Positions 41,034 to 52,466 of a DNA stretch of 64,000 nucleotides are shown piece after piece. The position numbers were made by a program, and so were the translations under genes. Location: assembly GCA_035578905.1 (NCBI GenBank), contig JAQJVL010000805.1, positions 301,459 to 365,458 on the forward strand, written 5' to 3'. The notes below the pieces were generated by a model, which saw only the letters and a program-made list of their open reading frames with translations, searched no databases and was not told where the DNA came from. This DNA is from Stictocephala bisonia. Taxonomy: Eukaryota; Arthropoda; Insecta; Hemiptera; Membracidae. Every line of letters begins with the position of its first letter. Position 1 is the stretch's first letter.

Positions 41034-42365
41034 CTAAAAGAAATAATAGATTATTGATATAAATAAAAAATTTTGTTACAAATCTCTCCAAGATTGATTA
41101 TTCTACATTTGCAAGTCTGTATACATTTATCATTTGTTAAACTATTTATAGCATTCCACCAATTTGTTCTTGGGTTAGTGATGTTAGTACTAGTCGTTTT
41201 GTATTGTTAAAATTATTCTATACTCTTATACGTAAGTCTGCATGTAAATGGCATTGCCGTTGACAATAAAATAAAAGTGATTCTAATATACAGGGTAGGG
41301 GGAAAAAATGGAAACGCTTTCACAACTTTTGTATGGAAACTTGTAAAAGTGAAATTTTGTACATGGTCATGGTGACATAGAACATACCATTTGATGCCAT
41401 TATCCACAATTCATAATTTCAGGGTACGAGAAGTTGAACAAAAATATTCTGAAACATAAGCCTAGGTCGAGTTTGGTATCAAATAAAAGGTCTATTCAAG
41501 AGAAATTAATTGCCGCAAACCGGACTTCCAAAGTTTTTTCGATCAGAAACTCTGCCATTTTATGCTGGACACAACTATATAATTGGTTTTGTAGTAACAT
41601 TATTTTTCAGCCCGAAAATGAATTTTTTTACTGACATAACCTAGATGTCTATTTACACAACAAAATTTTGTAATTTGCATTAAATTCCGGTGTTGGGCCT
41701 CCATGACAGCCTTCTGGCTCTCACTAGTGCAGGAATATAGGCGAATTCAGTTTTTGCGATTAATAGTTGTTGTTTAAAATGATTGTGCAATGGCCGATAA
41801 TCGCGATTCGCAGTCAAAGTAGTTTTTCCATTAAATCTCAAAACATAATTGTAGTAGGCTAAAATAGTTTTCAAATTTGTAAGCACAAAAATAAAAAAAG
41901 ATGATTACAATACTATTTAAATTAACAGAAATACTAAGTTTTGACATTGGTTTTTTAGACTTTTTCGGTAAAATATGTGATTTCCGAGGAATAAAAAGCA
42001 TATCTCGTGAAAATACAGCCAATTCTATACCCTTTTCAAACAAAATTTTCCTATTTTGTTTGGTGACAAGAAATTGCATAAATACCTGTTATATTAAGGG
42101 GGTTAACATACAATTGTAGCACACCAAGATCCTAATTGCATGTTTTAACAAACTTCAAAGAAAATAATTTTGTCTAATTAATATAAATAATCAACTTTAA
42201 TAAACTACCGTCTGTATTTAGAGGGTTAGGTGGAAACCGACACTAGCACAAATTTATATCTTAGGGATACATTAATGTACAAGTCTATGCTATTTCATTG
42301 GACACAAAATAAAGCTCAGCATAATTTTAAGATTACATACCATTTTTAAGGTATATACTTACCAT
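40794..42365 (-). CDS. TMEM258: TMEM258, oligosaccharyltransferase accessory subunit
   Basis: Small ER membrane protein of the oligosaccharyltransferase complex, which transfers the lipid-linked glycan to nascent proteins during N-glycosylation. The main exon (41,033-40,794) encodes [20 protein letters not shown] and [20 protein letters not shown], ending [16 protein letters not shown], near-identical to the animal family. Two hydrophobic segments (about residues 18-40 and 56-78) flank a short charged loop. The start codon is placed at 42,365-42,363, directly before gtaagt, giving M-(VQ)LESMSRY and about 80 residues against about 79 in the family; using the next acceptor 6 bases on gives 78. 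The 1.3-kb intron contains repeat X. The gene is head to head with lin-7. Confidence 0.92.
41470..42075 (-). repeat. Dispersed repeat family X, copy 1
   Basis: The reverse complement matches 44,500-45,090 across TTTTCACGAGATATGCTTTTT, CAACAACTATTAATC and TGGAGGCC blocks. It extends rightward (minus sense) to an end like ACCCTGTATATTAG near 41,280. Open minus frames (41,680-41,886; 41,831-42,079) have no known motif. Class unknown. Confidence 0.6.
42363..42365 (-). CDS. TMEM258: TMEM258 exon 1 (ATG only)
   Basis: Minus strand ...AAAATG|gtaagtatat: the start codon is the only coding triplet of this exon. It supplies the N-terminal Met missing from exon 2, though an internal Met at 41,018 is a fallback start. 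Confidence 0.6.
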
Positions 42366-42949
42366 TTTTATAACTCTTTTTAAAACGCCGATTAGTTAAG
42401 TTGACAATTAGAAAACCGAAATGAAGCAGACAGACACAGACAAACAATTAATTACAAATCTCGTCTCCCATCAAACAAAATTACGTGGCAGGCGACGCAA
42501 TCTGTCTTTGGTCAGTGTTCAGCAGGGTTGCCAAAAGAGCATAACAATTTTCTCCGTCATTAGATTCTTCATTTATGAGGAGGCAAAGCGGAGACAGATT
42601 TTTAGAACATAAAATAGAAAATATATTTGTTCATTTACTCTTCTGGTGGCTAAAACACCAGCACCAAATTATTTGGACAAAAAAAGACATTTTCCCTCCA
42701 TTAAACTAGAAATTAATCTAACAATAAGACATTAAATCGAACAGAAGTAGGACAAACAAAACAATAAATATTATAATTCAATACAATCCAACATTTAAAT
42801 AGAAAAATAAAAACATTATAATGATTCATGGATAACTAAATAAACAAGACCTGGAAAATATAAAAGATGGAATCCTGCAACTAGCTATTAGGAGCTTTTC
42901 CTGATAAGTTAACTATATAAACATAATGTATTTATTTGAATTTATTCAT

Positions 42950-43196
42950 AAGACGCCGATTGTCAAGATATGGGCGAATATGGATTTCGAATGAGTGTAG
43001 ATGAGCGAATGTAGTCATTGTTACAAACTAAGGCCGACTATTCCTTAGAAAGTGTCATTAATTAATAGCCCAATGACAAATGAACAGCCAGTGGTTATCA
43101 GCTGATCCTTCTCAAAATGTATTATGACTGATTGGGATCGAACTGAGAACCTTTAGCACATGAAGCTGGGATTGAACCAACTACACTACCGACCAA
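42950..43196 (-). mobile_element. tRNA-derived SINE, family S1, between TMEM258 and lin-7
   Basis: Closest copy to 22,062-22,320: the tail AAGACGCCGATTGTCAAGATA and body GCCGACTATTCCTTAGAAAG are nearly the same. The head is slightly decayed (box A about GTAGTGTAGTTGG, box B GTTCGATCCC-like in minus sense). It lies in the short space between two divergent promoters. Confidence 0.75.
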
Positions 43197-43877
43197 TTAT
43201 AAACAAGAAAAGCTTTAAATTCCTCTAATGCTCAGTAGTTTTATCCCTAATTATTTCTTTTACAAACGGCCAAAAAGTAGCATTTAAATAATCTTTTCAG
43301 GTGAGAAGAAACTTCATAATAATTGGTCAAAGGAGTAAAACATTTACACGAAAGATATAAGATTTCTGTATCGTTGTTCTTGATTGAAGCTCTCTTAATA
43401 TTACACGTGCTTTCCAGCAATGAACCAGGCTTCATTGCTGATTGCCAAGGTAAATTTAAACTGTTCCAATGATATCGGAACCCATGTTAATCACTAGCTT
43501 TTATCTGAAAGATTCCTATTGAAAGATAATAAGTCACTGAGTGATCGCACTGCTTGGGAAGTTCTTACTTTCAACTATAATCAATCTTAGTTAACCATAT
43601 TATATTTCTATACTTATCTATTATGAGACGGAATTTTACTCTTTGCAATAAAAACAGCTGAGTTTTATACTTCAGATTGAAATGAAATTCTTCTGCTATA
43701 CCATTGATTATATTAAATTTATTGTAGTTGATAAAAAATGCTAATTTTAGGTAGTTTTTAATTATTTTCTTTTCAATTCAACATTGTTATCGTCAGTAAT
43801 AATCTTGGGTATAAAGAGAAAGAGGATTTCAACAATTACAATTTTTATTTTTTGCCATAATATTGAATCAGTGGCAA

Positions 43878-43914
43878 ATGGCTGCAGTAGGTGAACCACT
43901 GTCACTTGCAAAAG
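43878..43914 (+). CDS. lin-7: lin-7 exon 1
   Basis: Encodes [12 protein letters not shown]; donor g|gtaaat, phase 1. Confidence 0.88.
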
Positions 43915-46900
43915 GTAAATTTTGGTTAAAGTATTTATTTTAACATATTATTACAAATTTAACCTAAATCGGGATCAAAACACAACTATCAAAGTGCACC
44001 ATTCATTTTGCCCATGCTGCAAGTCTCTAAAAAATTCATAAATTAACTATAACGTAGCAGGATTATAAATTTTACAGTTTCTTTCCTTCATAAAAATCTA
44101 GATTTTCCTTCTGGAATAGGTTAAAAATGTTACACATATATTAAGATGTGATTGTTTTCATTGTAGGAAAAACAAAATTTTACTGACAAAATAAGAAAAT
44201 TCAAGCTACTTATTATGATTCAAGATTTGGAGCATTTTCCGAGAGGTTCTACATATATCTATATTATTTGATATGATTATTTTCACGATTTCTCTTTAAG
44301 CCTACTTTGAGTCAGATTTTCGCAATGAACAAATACCTGCTGGCAGTGTTTCATTATTATAAGAGGTTGGCAAAACAGTACCGTTCATTCAAAATCTATA
44401 TTTGCCCGTGTCTTGATGTTCGGCATCTTAAGATGGATGATTGTAATTGGAAATAAAAAAATAAACATTTGTTTCTAGACATAAATCGGTATTTATGCAG
44501 TTTCTTGCCACCAAACAAATTTGGAACATGTTGCTTGAAATTGGTCTAGAATTGGCTTTATTTTCACGAGATATGCTTTTTGTGCCGCAGAAATAACGTA
44601 TTTTGCTGAAAAATTCGAAAAAACCAATGTCACAGCTTTTACTATTTTTGTCATATGTCCGTTAATTTAAATGGTATTTTAATTATCTTTTTTATTTTGA
44701 TGTGTTTTTTGCGCTCAATACAAATTTGAAAACTAATTTGGTCTATTACAAATATTTCTCGAGATATAACGGAAAACTACTATCGCAGCGGATTGCGATT
44801 AGCTGCCATTACACAATCATTATATACAACAACTATTAATCACAAAAACGAATTCACCTATATTCCCGCCGATGAGACGGCCGGCAGGCCGTCACGGAGG
44901 CCAAATGCTCGAATTTAACGCAAATTACGAATTTTTTTGAATAAATAGACAACTAGGATAAGTTAGGTTATGTCGTAAAAAAGTGCATTTTTCGAGCTGA
45001 AAAAATAGTTTTACTACAAAACCAGTTATATATTTGTGTTCAGCATAAAAAAACACGAGAATTGAAAAAAGAATTGTCGAAAATTATGATTTTTTAAAAA
45101 GTTGGTTTTTTCATTATCAGATAAGAAACTAGTTTTTCGATTTTTCGGTAAAAAACGAGTTTTCCGCAGATGAAATCAAACTCCTCAAGAGATATAAACT
45201 CATTTTTCACCACTTTTTTAACATGAGATCATATTTTTAGAGGTGGCAAGCAAGTGCATAATTACCTATAAATCTAACTTATCATAATCATATATCTTCA
45301 ACAATAGGTACTGTGCTACAAAAGCCTGCTAATCCAGCACTTGAATGTTCAGCCCTTTTAACATTGTATAGCACAAAATATAATTTTGTAATTCATTTTA
45401 ATTTTTTTCTTCATAGTTTATATTATGATGTTTTCTTAAGCGTTCGCTTCTACCACCAAAGTAGAAAAAGTAATAAGCTAAGAATGCTTTGCTAACCATT
45501 TAGCAACAGCTTGAATACATAAATGTTTAGAAACAGATGAAGAATGAAATAAGTTTATGGAAAATTTTAATTTTGGGTCAACTTGTATTAAAAACTCAAG
45601 CAAGAACATAGATTATTTCCTTTAAGTCAATCTCAACAAACTTTAAAAAACCCCTTAAGGAGTATGAGCAAGATGAAATGTTAGTGAAATGGTTTTTTTT
45701 TTGCTAAAAGGTCCAAAAGAAACCTGTAACTAGGCCCATGATGTTTTGTTTTTGTTTCTAGGCGTATGTTATTTTTGATATGTTTTTATGCAATTTGTGT
45801 TTTTTCAAGTTTCTATAACATTTCATGTTATCAGCTGTTTAAAAATTTTTGAAGTTATACTTCTTTGCGCCCGTTAGACACTTTGGGATGGGATGTTGGT
45901 CGAGAAACCGCGTCACGCTGAAAAGTAAGAACAAATTTTTAAGAACTATCGATTAATCGATTGTTAATCGAAGAAATTTAATCGAAGAAATTACTGATAA
46001 TGATAATATAGGTGTATAATATAATAATGAAGTCACGTATAATATATTGAAGATAAATATATTGAATAATATTGAAAAATGTCTTATATTTCATTTATAT
46101 ATCCTGTCTGTTTGTGTGCGTGAGTGGGTGTATGAGAATGGCCAAAGAAGTATAACTTCCACCGTGTGGTCCGACGCACACCCAATTTGTTTTTTTATTA
46201 TTTACAACTTGAGACTTTTACCAATTTTATAAATATATATTTTTATTTTTTAACATTTTTTGTTACTAATTCATCATTTAGAGACATGATATAAATGTGA
46301 CTGTTGCTTCAGAAACAAAGTTGATCAGAGTTTATAATATACTGTTTATAAGCTAAATTTCTAGATTGTCCAGATTTAAATTATTGCTTACCATGGATTT
46401 ATTTATGAAGTTATGTGCACAAAATGTTGCATACAAGTTTGTAATTATATAAGGAACTAAATAATAACTATGGTTTATAATAGGTCAATGCAATGTTTTT
46501 GAGTTATAAGTGCTCAAAGTTAACTGTTATAAAAATGTTTAGATATAAATTTTAATAAAGTATAAAAAATATAAATTATTTCTATTTTTGATTTTTATTT
46601 ACATGTAGAATGTTATAAAAAAATAAAACAAAACAAATCATAGTTCTAAGTTATAAAATAACTAAATTATGATTTTTTTATGAAACCCTTACAACAATGC
46701 AAGGGATTTGCAAGGGACCCTAGCAACAAAATAAGCTTGGAGTTTTTCGCTAGTACTTTTCTAATATAGACTGGAGTTTTTGAATCCGACCACAGTTTTT
46801 TATCAGGAGTGCAAAGGATTAAAAGAAAATCTCTCTAAAATGTAATGTTATGTTTCATGACATAATATAATGTTGACATACATTATAACTTTGTATTATA

Positions 46901-49900
46901 AATTCAGTATTGATATGAAACAAAGTTTTAAAATTCATACTTTAGTAAAATATTGTAGGTTTATCATTATTTTCATTTTTTTAAATCAGTTAGTATAGAA
47001 AATTTGTATGTTACAGATGTCAACAGAGCTGTTGAACTTCTAGAAAAATTGCAAAAGAGTAAGTTTTATGTATTGTAAGATGTCAAGTGGCCTGTCCTTT
47101 AAAATTGATTTGCACTGAATTAAGATTCTCTCAACCCTTAAACAACTTACTAGAAGATTAAATTTTAATCAGTGTATAATCCCACAATATCATGACTGGT
47201 ATAAATATTAACCACAGCTGTATTATTTATAAATGGTAATATATCTGTAAATGCTTATATTTTTATATTCTAGTTATAATGTCCCTGAAGATGGCATTTT
47301 TGAAGTTTGAATGTATACGATGGGCGATCTAAAAGTTCCAGGACTGAATTTCAATACATTTATTTATACAACATACAAGTTATTCGACTTTGTATCCTTC
47401 AAAGTACTCCCCCTTGGGAATCTACAAACTTTTTCCATCGGTGTTTTCACTGATCAAAGGCCCCAAAAAACTTTTTTTGTCATGGTGTTTAGCAGCTCCA
47501 TAGTTTTTTTCTTTAATGAACCTTTTGATGTCAATTGTGATGATTGGGCTTTTGTTTCCACGTCATAACCAAAAACCCATGTCTCGTCTCCTGTAATGAC
47601 ATGTTTCAAGAAGCTCTGAAAAGCAGAAACTGAATTCGGTTTTGTTTTTGCTCTTGGGTCAACAGTTTTGAACAAACTTTGCCGCAACTCGACATATTTG
47701 AATTTTAGAATAAAATGTCTTGATATGAACCAAATTAAATGTTACATTCTTCTGCTTCCAGAATGAGCATCATCTTCTGTGGTTGTTTGGCCATCTTTAA
47801 ACATGTCACAAAACTGATCAAAACATTATCGGCCTGAAAATTCTTCACCAATAGCATCTTATATAATCAGATAAGTTTTGTTCAGTTTCAAACAAAACTT
47901 CACACAAACACGTAGCTCTTCTTTCACGTTCATTTTCATTAAACGAGAAATAGCCAAAATCAATAAAACCAACCACAAAAAACTTTGTTTATTTTTGTTG
48001 CAGTGACGTTATGATTTATGTATAACAGTAGCTTTGTTACTATTGAGTCAGGGAATAGACTACTGCCAACCGCATCGCTATGCGACATTGCATTCTCATA
48101 CTATATAAAAAATCTTTTTTTATCACAACTCGTATTTTGCACATAAAATATTTAAAAAGCTAGAAAGGGAGATTTCAATTTATTTTTATTTTACTATACA
48201 GATTTGATAGCTACAATTTCACTTATTATTTATTTACTGAGATTTGACACAGACTAAACATTTATTGATAATCATGCTTGTCATTGTTACAAGAAGTATT
48301 GGAGGTATTCTTGTGTTGTCAGGTGGTGAGGTACCTGTAACCAAACTAGCTGCATTGCAGAAAGTACTGCAGAGTGACTTTTTAACATCAGTCAGAGAGG
48401 TGTACGAGCACGTTTATGAAACTGTAGATATTCAGGTACGGTAACAAAATTTGCTTAAAACCCTCCTACTAATGCCACTGCACTGTGCGATACATTCATG
48501 CTACTTTACAGTGATGCTATTGCACTGTGCGATACATTAAATTTTCCGTGATTACGAGGAAACTTTATGAGCTAAAAGCGCACACTTTGAACAGTATGAT
48601 AAATTTCTCTTTCCACTTGTGTAATTTGAAGCACTATTCATAAGGTTGAGGTCTGGTGTGAGAGAAATATAATCAGCTGTTTGTATTCGCTGAGCGTCTG
48701 CGCAAGTGAACTACAAGGCTACTCATTCAAAACGCAGTATTGTTTTGGTGTGTTATTTTCATTGTAAACATATGTTATAGGTTATGGTTGTTATAGTGTT
48801 TTATCGTTTAGTTTAGCTTTTATCATGAGTAAACTAAGTAGGTTTAGTCCTCTTAGCCGTTGTTTACATGATGAAGTTAGTGACAGTGGAAGGTGACATT
48901 CCTAGCGACATAGAGGATTAAAGATTCGTAGTCTTTTGTAAATATATCATAAATAATTTTTTTTAATTTTATAATCCTACTATCTATTTAGAATTGTTTT
49001 CTTATATTAATTTTACCAGAGGTAACATTTACGGCCATATTTTTCTTCAAGCAATGTGTATTTATATTTTGTACCTAATTGGAAAAAATCTGTCTTATAT
49101 ATACACCATGTTTCATTTTCAACTTTTCAATTTTTTTGTTCCTCTAAAATTCAAGTATGTGATATGGTTTTATTCAGAATAAAATTTTGAAAATGTTGTG
49201 TATCTTGGTTATTTTATTTGCCTATATTGTGTTACCATTTACAATGCTCAAAAGTAAAATACAATAAAATTTCAGTTAGAATATTATGAAGGTTGGATTT
49301 TTTTCAAATGCTGGCCAGTTTTTTACAATTAATATTACCTTATTGGGCATAATTTTGTGATCAGTTTGATACACAATACATGGTACTTGAAAATTTTGTT
49401 ATATTTTTTGAAAATTATTAAAGCTAACCTTGCCAAATGCCTAAAATCGCCATATCAGTGTTTTAAACAGTTATTTAATCATCAGTTGTAGGGTTAAAGG
49501 GTTTGAACTGTTGTCCCTTAACAATGTTCTAGACTAAGTAAAAACATTACTGGCGTAGATAGACCAAAAGATATACACTGTATATATAAAAAATCATACA
49601 TCACATATTACAATTTTCAACTGTACAAAAAATGATTGACAAAAGAAGCTTTTACAAAAGAATATAGGACTTTTAATACTTTTCACGTAAATTTCAGTAT
49701 TTTTCAAGTAAAGCTTAAATTATAATCAATATATTAAATAAAAGAGTAATTAAATAATTTAGTAGTAATAGAGTAATTTCTGCTAATTAGCCTATGTAAC
49801 TTTTTCAAGGGTTCTCAAGATGTGCGAGCATCTGCCACTGCTAAAGCCACCGTGGCTGCATTTGCGGCAAGTGAGGGACACGCGCACCCTAGAGTGGTAG

Positions 49901-52466
49901 AACTGCCCAAGACTGAAGAGGGGTTAGGTTTCAATGTGATGGGAGGCAAGGAGCAGAACTCTCCCATCTATATCTCAAGGATTATCCCAGGCGGCGTTGC
50001 GGATAGGCATGGAGGCTTGAAGAGAGGTGATCAACTTCTCTCTGTCAACGGAGTGGTAAGTGTAGAAATACAAAACCCAATTGTCTTGCCAAAACCCTTT
50101 TAAAATTTTTGATTGAAGAGTAACAGGATAATTTTGGGGAAGTTGGCCTAAGATGTCTGTAAAAAATGAAAGTAGGATGCCTGGTAAACTGTAGATAGAA
50201 AGAAACAAAAAAAAAAAAAAAAGAAAAAGAAAAAAACAGTAAAAGTGAAATATTTTGCTGCCACAGGTTACTTCCTCAATCACTAGGCAAGTGGATACAC
50301 AGTCACATTTGATGTAGGTGGCATTAAAAGAAATTGATAACATCCTTTTTTTAAAAACTCGGAACGATATTTGATAAATAAACCGTACTACATTTTAGAT
50401 GATTTCTTTGAAGAACATCAACCTAGGACTATGTCATAAACTATATCAAGCTCATACACATACATTTTAACGTGCATGCATAAACACATACAAACATTAA
50501 GAAAGAAAGAAGAAAGATGATGATTCCCTGGTCTTCACGACTATGGAGAAGAGGATCTAAGTAAGTAGGTTGATGAAGTGTTGCCAACTGCGGATCACTT
50601 GAAAATTGGAATGTTTTATACTTCTTATATTATACAACATAGTATTGAGCATTATATTTATGTTGGTGTTTAGGTGAGGCAATGAAGAGTTGGCTATAAC
50701 ATATATTGAGATTAGGTGGGACTCTAGCTTTTGTATTCCGTTGATGAGCAATTTTCATTCTTGCAAGTTTAGAACTATTGCAGGTCAAAGGGAGTGACCT
50801 GTTAACAGTGAAAAATTATAATTTTGGCTCAATTGCAGCAAGTTAGGTTCCTATTTCATCCGATAGCATGAGTCAGAATTAGAATTCTAATAACTGTTTC
50901 ACTGCCATAATAATCAGACAGCAATCTAAACTCAGACGAATGGAGATTGCCCATAAAATAGAATAAAACAATCTAGAGACCCGCTTAATCTCATTAAAAG
51001 ATAAAACCAGCTCCCCCCCCCTTAGTAACAAAATAAAAATAATACACATATTTATATTATTAAATTATACTGACTTATATCAATAAAAAAAGGATTACAA
51101 CCAAAATTAGTTGATATGAACCAATTACTGTACTGTGAATAATAACATCCATGAATTAATAAATATGAATTTATTTGATGACAAAACTAATGAAATGAAA
51201 AGTGACTGTTAAATTCATTATAGATAATGTTTGTAGCCAGAATAGAATAATATATGTAACAAAATGTTTTTTACATTTATCGGTTGGTAATGTTTTAAAA
51301 TTTGCTACGGATTAATCAAGTTTTATATAATTTGATTGTCTAAAGTCTTTATGACTGATGAATGGGTGAGCTGGTAGCCATGTGGTCTGAGGCGCCAGGA
51401 CTTTGGCCTGTGTTAGAGATAACGCAGATGCGAATGTGGCCTCCACTGGAAGTATCATTCACCTTGTATTGTACTGGTTCCCCCCTTACTCTGTCTGAAT
51501 AAATCCACTGTGCACAGATCAATAGTCTATGAGGAATGGACAGGTAAGGTTAATAAGGAGATCGGCCTCTCCTTAAAAAAATATTGTAAATGAATCTTAA
51601 ATAATGTACTGCATTGTTGATTCCTACAACACAAGTTATCGGTGAGTAGAAGTCGTGTTTATAAATGCCACTCATATTGGTCTGCATCAACAGCTGATGT
51701 AGTGTCTTTAATAGCAGATAAGTTTTACTACCCTCTATATTAGTTGTGAATTAAAGATAACAATTATGACCGGTAGTTATCACGCTTAGCTTTACATTTA
51801 TGCTAATATCCAAGCAAAATTTTAAAAAAACCAGCAAATTAGATTAGAGGACTGCACACAATAAAATGTTAACTACGTTATATGGTTGAACAATGAAATC
51901 TGTACAAATTTATTACAAAATTTAACTAATGAATTTGAAAATATTTCTCACTAGATCTTAAAGATATTACTGTATAAGAATCTAGAAATATGTTGTTATG
52001 TGTATTTTTGTCAAATGTATTGCAGAAGTTTATCGATTATTTCTCAAGATGCAATTATTTCTTTTGCATACCACATTTTGTTCCGTTTCTTTTTTTAAAT
52101 GTTGATATTTTATGCTTGAAATAAGACTGTACTGCATTTTTACATTTTGAGTGAAAGAGGACTTTCAGTGAGTAATTCTTGTTCCAACTAAAATGAAATA
52201 TTTGTTTAATGGCAACACCGAAAGTTGTCAAGCGAACTAAAGAAATCTCACTTGTATGCCTCTATCTCATTTACATTTCATTGTCATAAGTTAATTGTTT
52301 GTGTTTCCAGTCTGTGGAAGGGGAGAATCATGAGAAGGCGGTGGAGCTATTAAAGCAGGCAATCGGATCAGTGAAGCTTGTGGTGCGATACACACCAAAG
52401 GTCCTGGAAGAGATGGAGATGAGATTCGACAAGCAACGAGCAGCTCGCAGGAGGCAGCAGTATTAG
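43878..52466 (+). CDS. lin-7: lin-7 / veli, L27-PDZ scaffold protein (complete)
   Basis: Adaptor of the LIN-2/LIN-7/LIN-10 complex, which sorts receptors and channels to basolateral or synaptic membranes; its L27 domain pairs with CASK/LIN-2, MPP or Stardust-type partners and its PDZ domain binds C-terminal tails. Five coding exons join in phase to 197 residues plus TAG, the usual length: 43,878-43,914, 47,017-47,058, 48,323-48,435, 49,810-50,055 and 52,311-52,466. L27 is about residues 10-65 ([26 protein letters not shown]). The PDZ is about 93-175, with carboxylate loop GLGFNV, then [20 protein letters not shown] and [12 protein letters not shown]. The tail is basic ([11 protein letters not shown]). 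The start [12 protein letters not shown] fits the family. The gene is divergent from TMEM258, so a shared promoter region is possible. Confidence 0.95.
44500..45090 (+). repeat. Dispersed repeat family X, copy 2
   Basis: Inverted relative of 41,470-42,075. The two copies lie in the first introns of TMEM258 and lin-7. No recognised coding motif. Confidence 0.6.
45200..46980 (+). other. lin-7 intron 1, right part; nothing recognised
   Basis: AT-rich sequence with no repeat arms, RNA gene or coding match that I could see. Confidence 0.5.
47017..47058 (+). CDS. lin-7: lin-7 exon 2 (42 bp)
   Basis: Encodes [14 protein letters not shown]; acceptor ttacag, donor a|gtaagt. Missed by ORF-length filters. 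Confidence 0.92.
47322..47700 (-). pseudogene. mariner-like transposase fragment (minus strand)
   Basis: Minus-strand frame 47,687-47,454 reads [20 protein letters not shown] then KAQSSQ, the second catalytic-Asp block of mariner transposases (GDE-x-W-V). The rest is truncated. An end-like GGGCGATCTAAAAGTTCCAG lies at 47,322. It is a different family from the copy at the left edge and lies in a lin-7 intron. Confidence 0.75.
48323..48435 (+). CDS. lin-7: lin-7 exon 3 (L27)
   Basis: Encodes [20 protein letters not shown] to ETVDIQ; acceptor ttgtcag, donor gtacgg. Confidence 0.95.
48466..48540. repeat. Short direct duplication in lin-7 intron 3
   Basis: GCACTGTGCGATACATT occurs twice about 48 bases apart, with related flanks (ATGCTAC/ATGCTATT). 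Confidence 0.75.
49810..50055 (+). CDS. lin-7: lin-7 exon 4 (PDZ, first part)
   Basis: Encodes [20 protein letters not shown] through [20 protein letters not shown] to VNGV; donor gtaagt, phase 0. Confidence 0.95.
51361..51590 (+). mobile_element. tRNA-derived SINE, family S2
   Basis: Head GAGCTGGTAGCCATGTGGTC then TGAGGCGCCAGGACT resembles the D-arm and anticodon arm of a Leu/Ser-type tRNA (box A TAGCCATGTGG). Box B is eroded (GATGCGAATG). The tail ends CGGCCTCTCCTTAAAAAAA. Distinct from family S1. It lies in lin-7 intron 4. Confidence 0.6.
52311..52466 (+). CDS. lin-7: lin-7 exon 5 (PDZ end, basic tail)
   Basis: Encodes [40 protein letters not shown] and RRRQQY, then TAG. Confidence 0.95.
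   Translation, partial: SVEGENHEKAVELLKQAIGSVKLVVRYTPKVLEEMEMRFDKQRAARRRQQY

Noticed and set aside
49975..50343. 122-residue minus-strand frame
   Set aside because: Overlaps lin-7 exon 4 on the opposite strand and runs through a poly-A tract; no family match.
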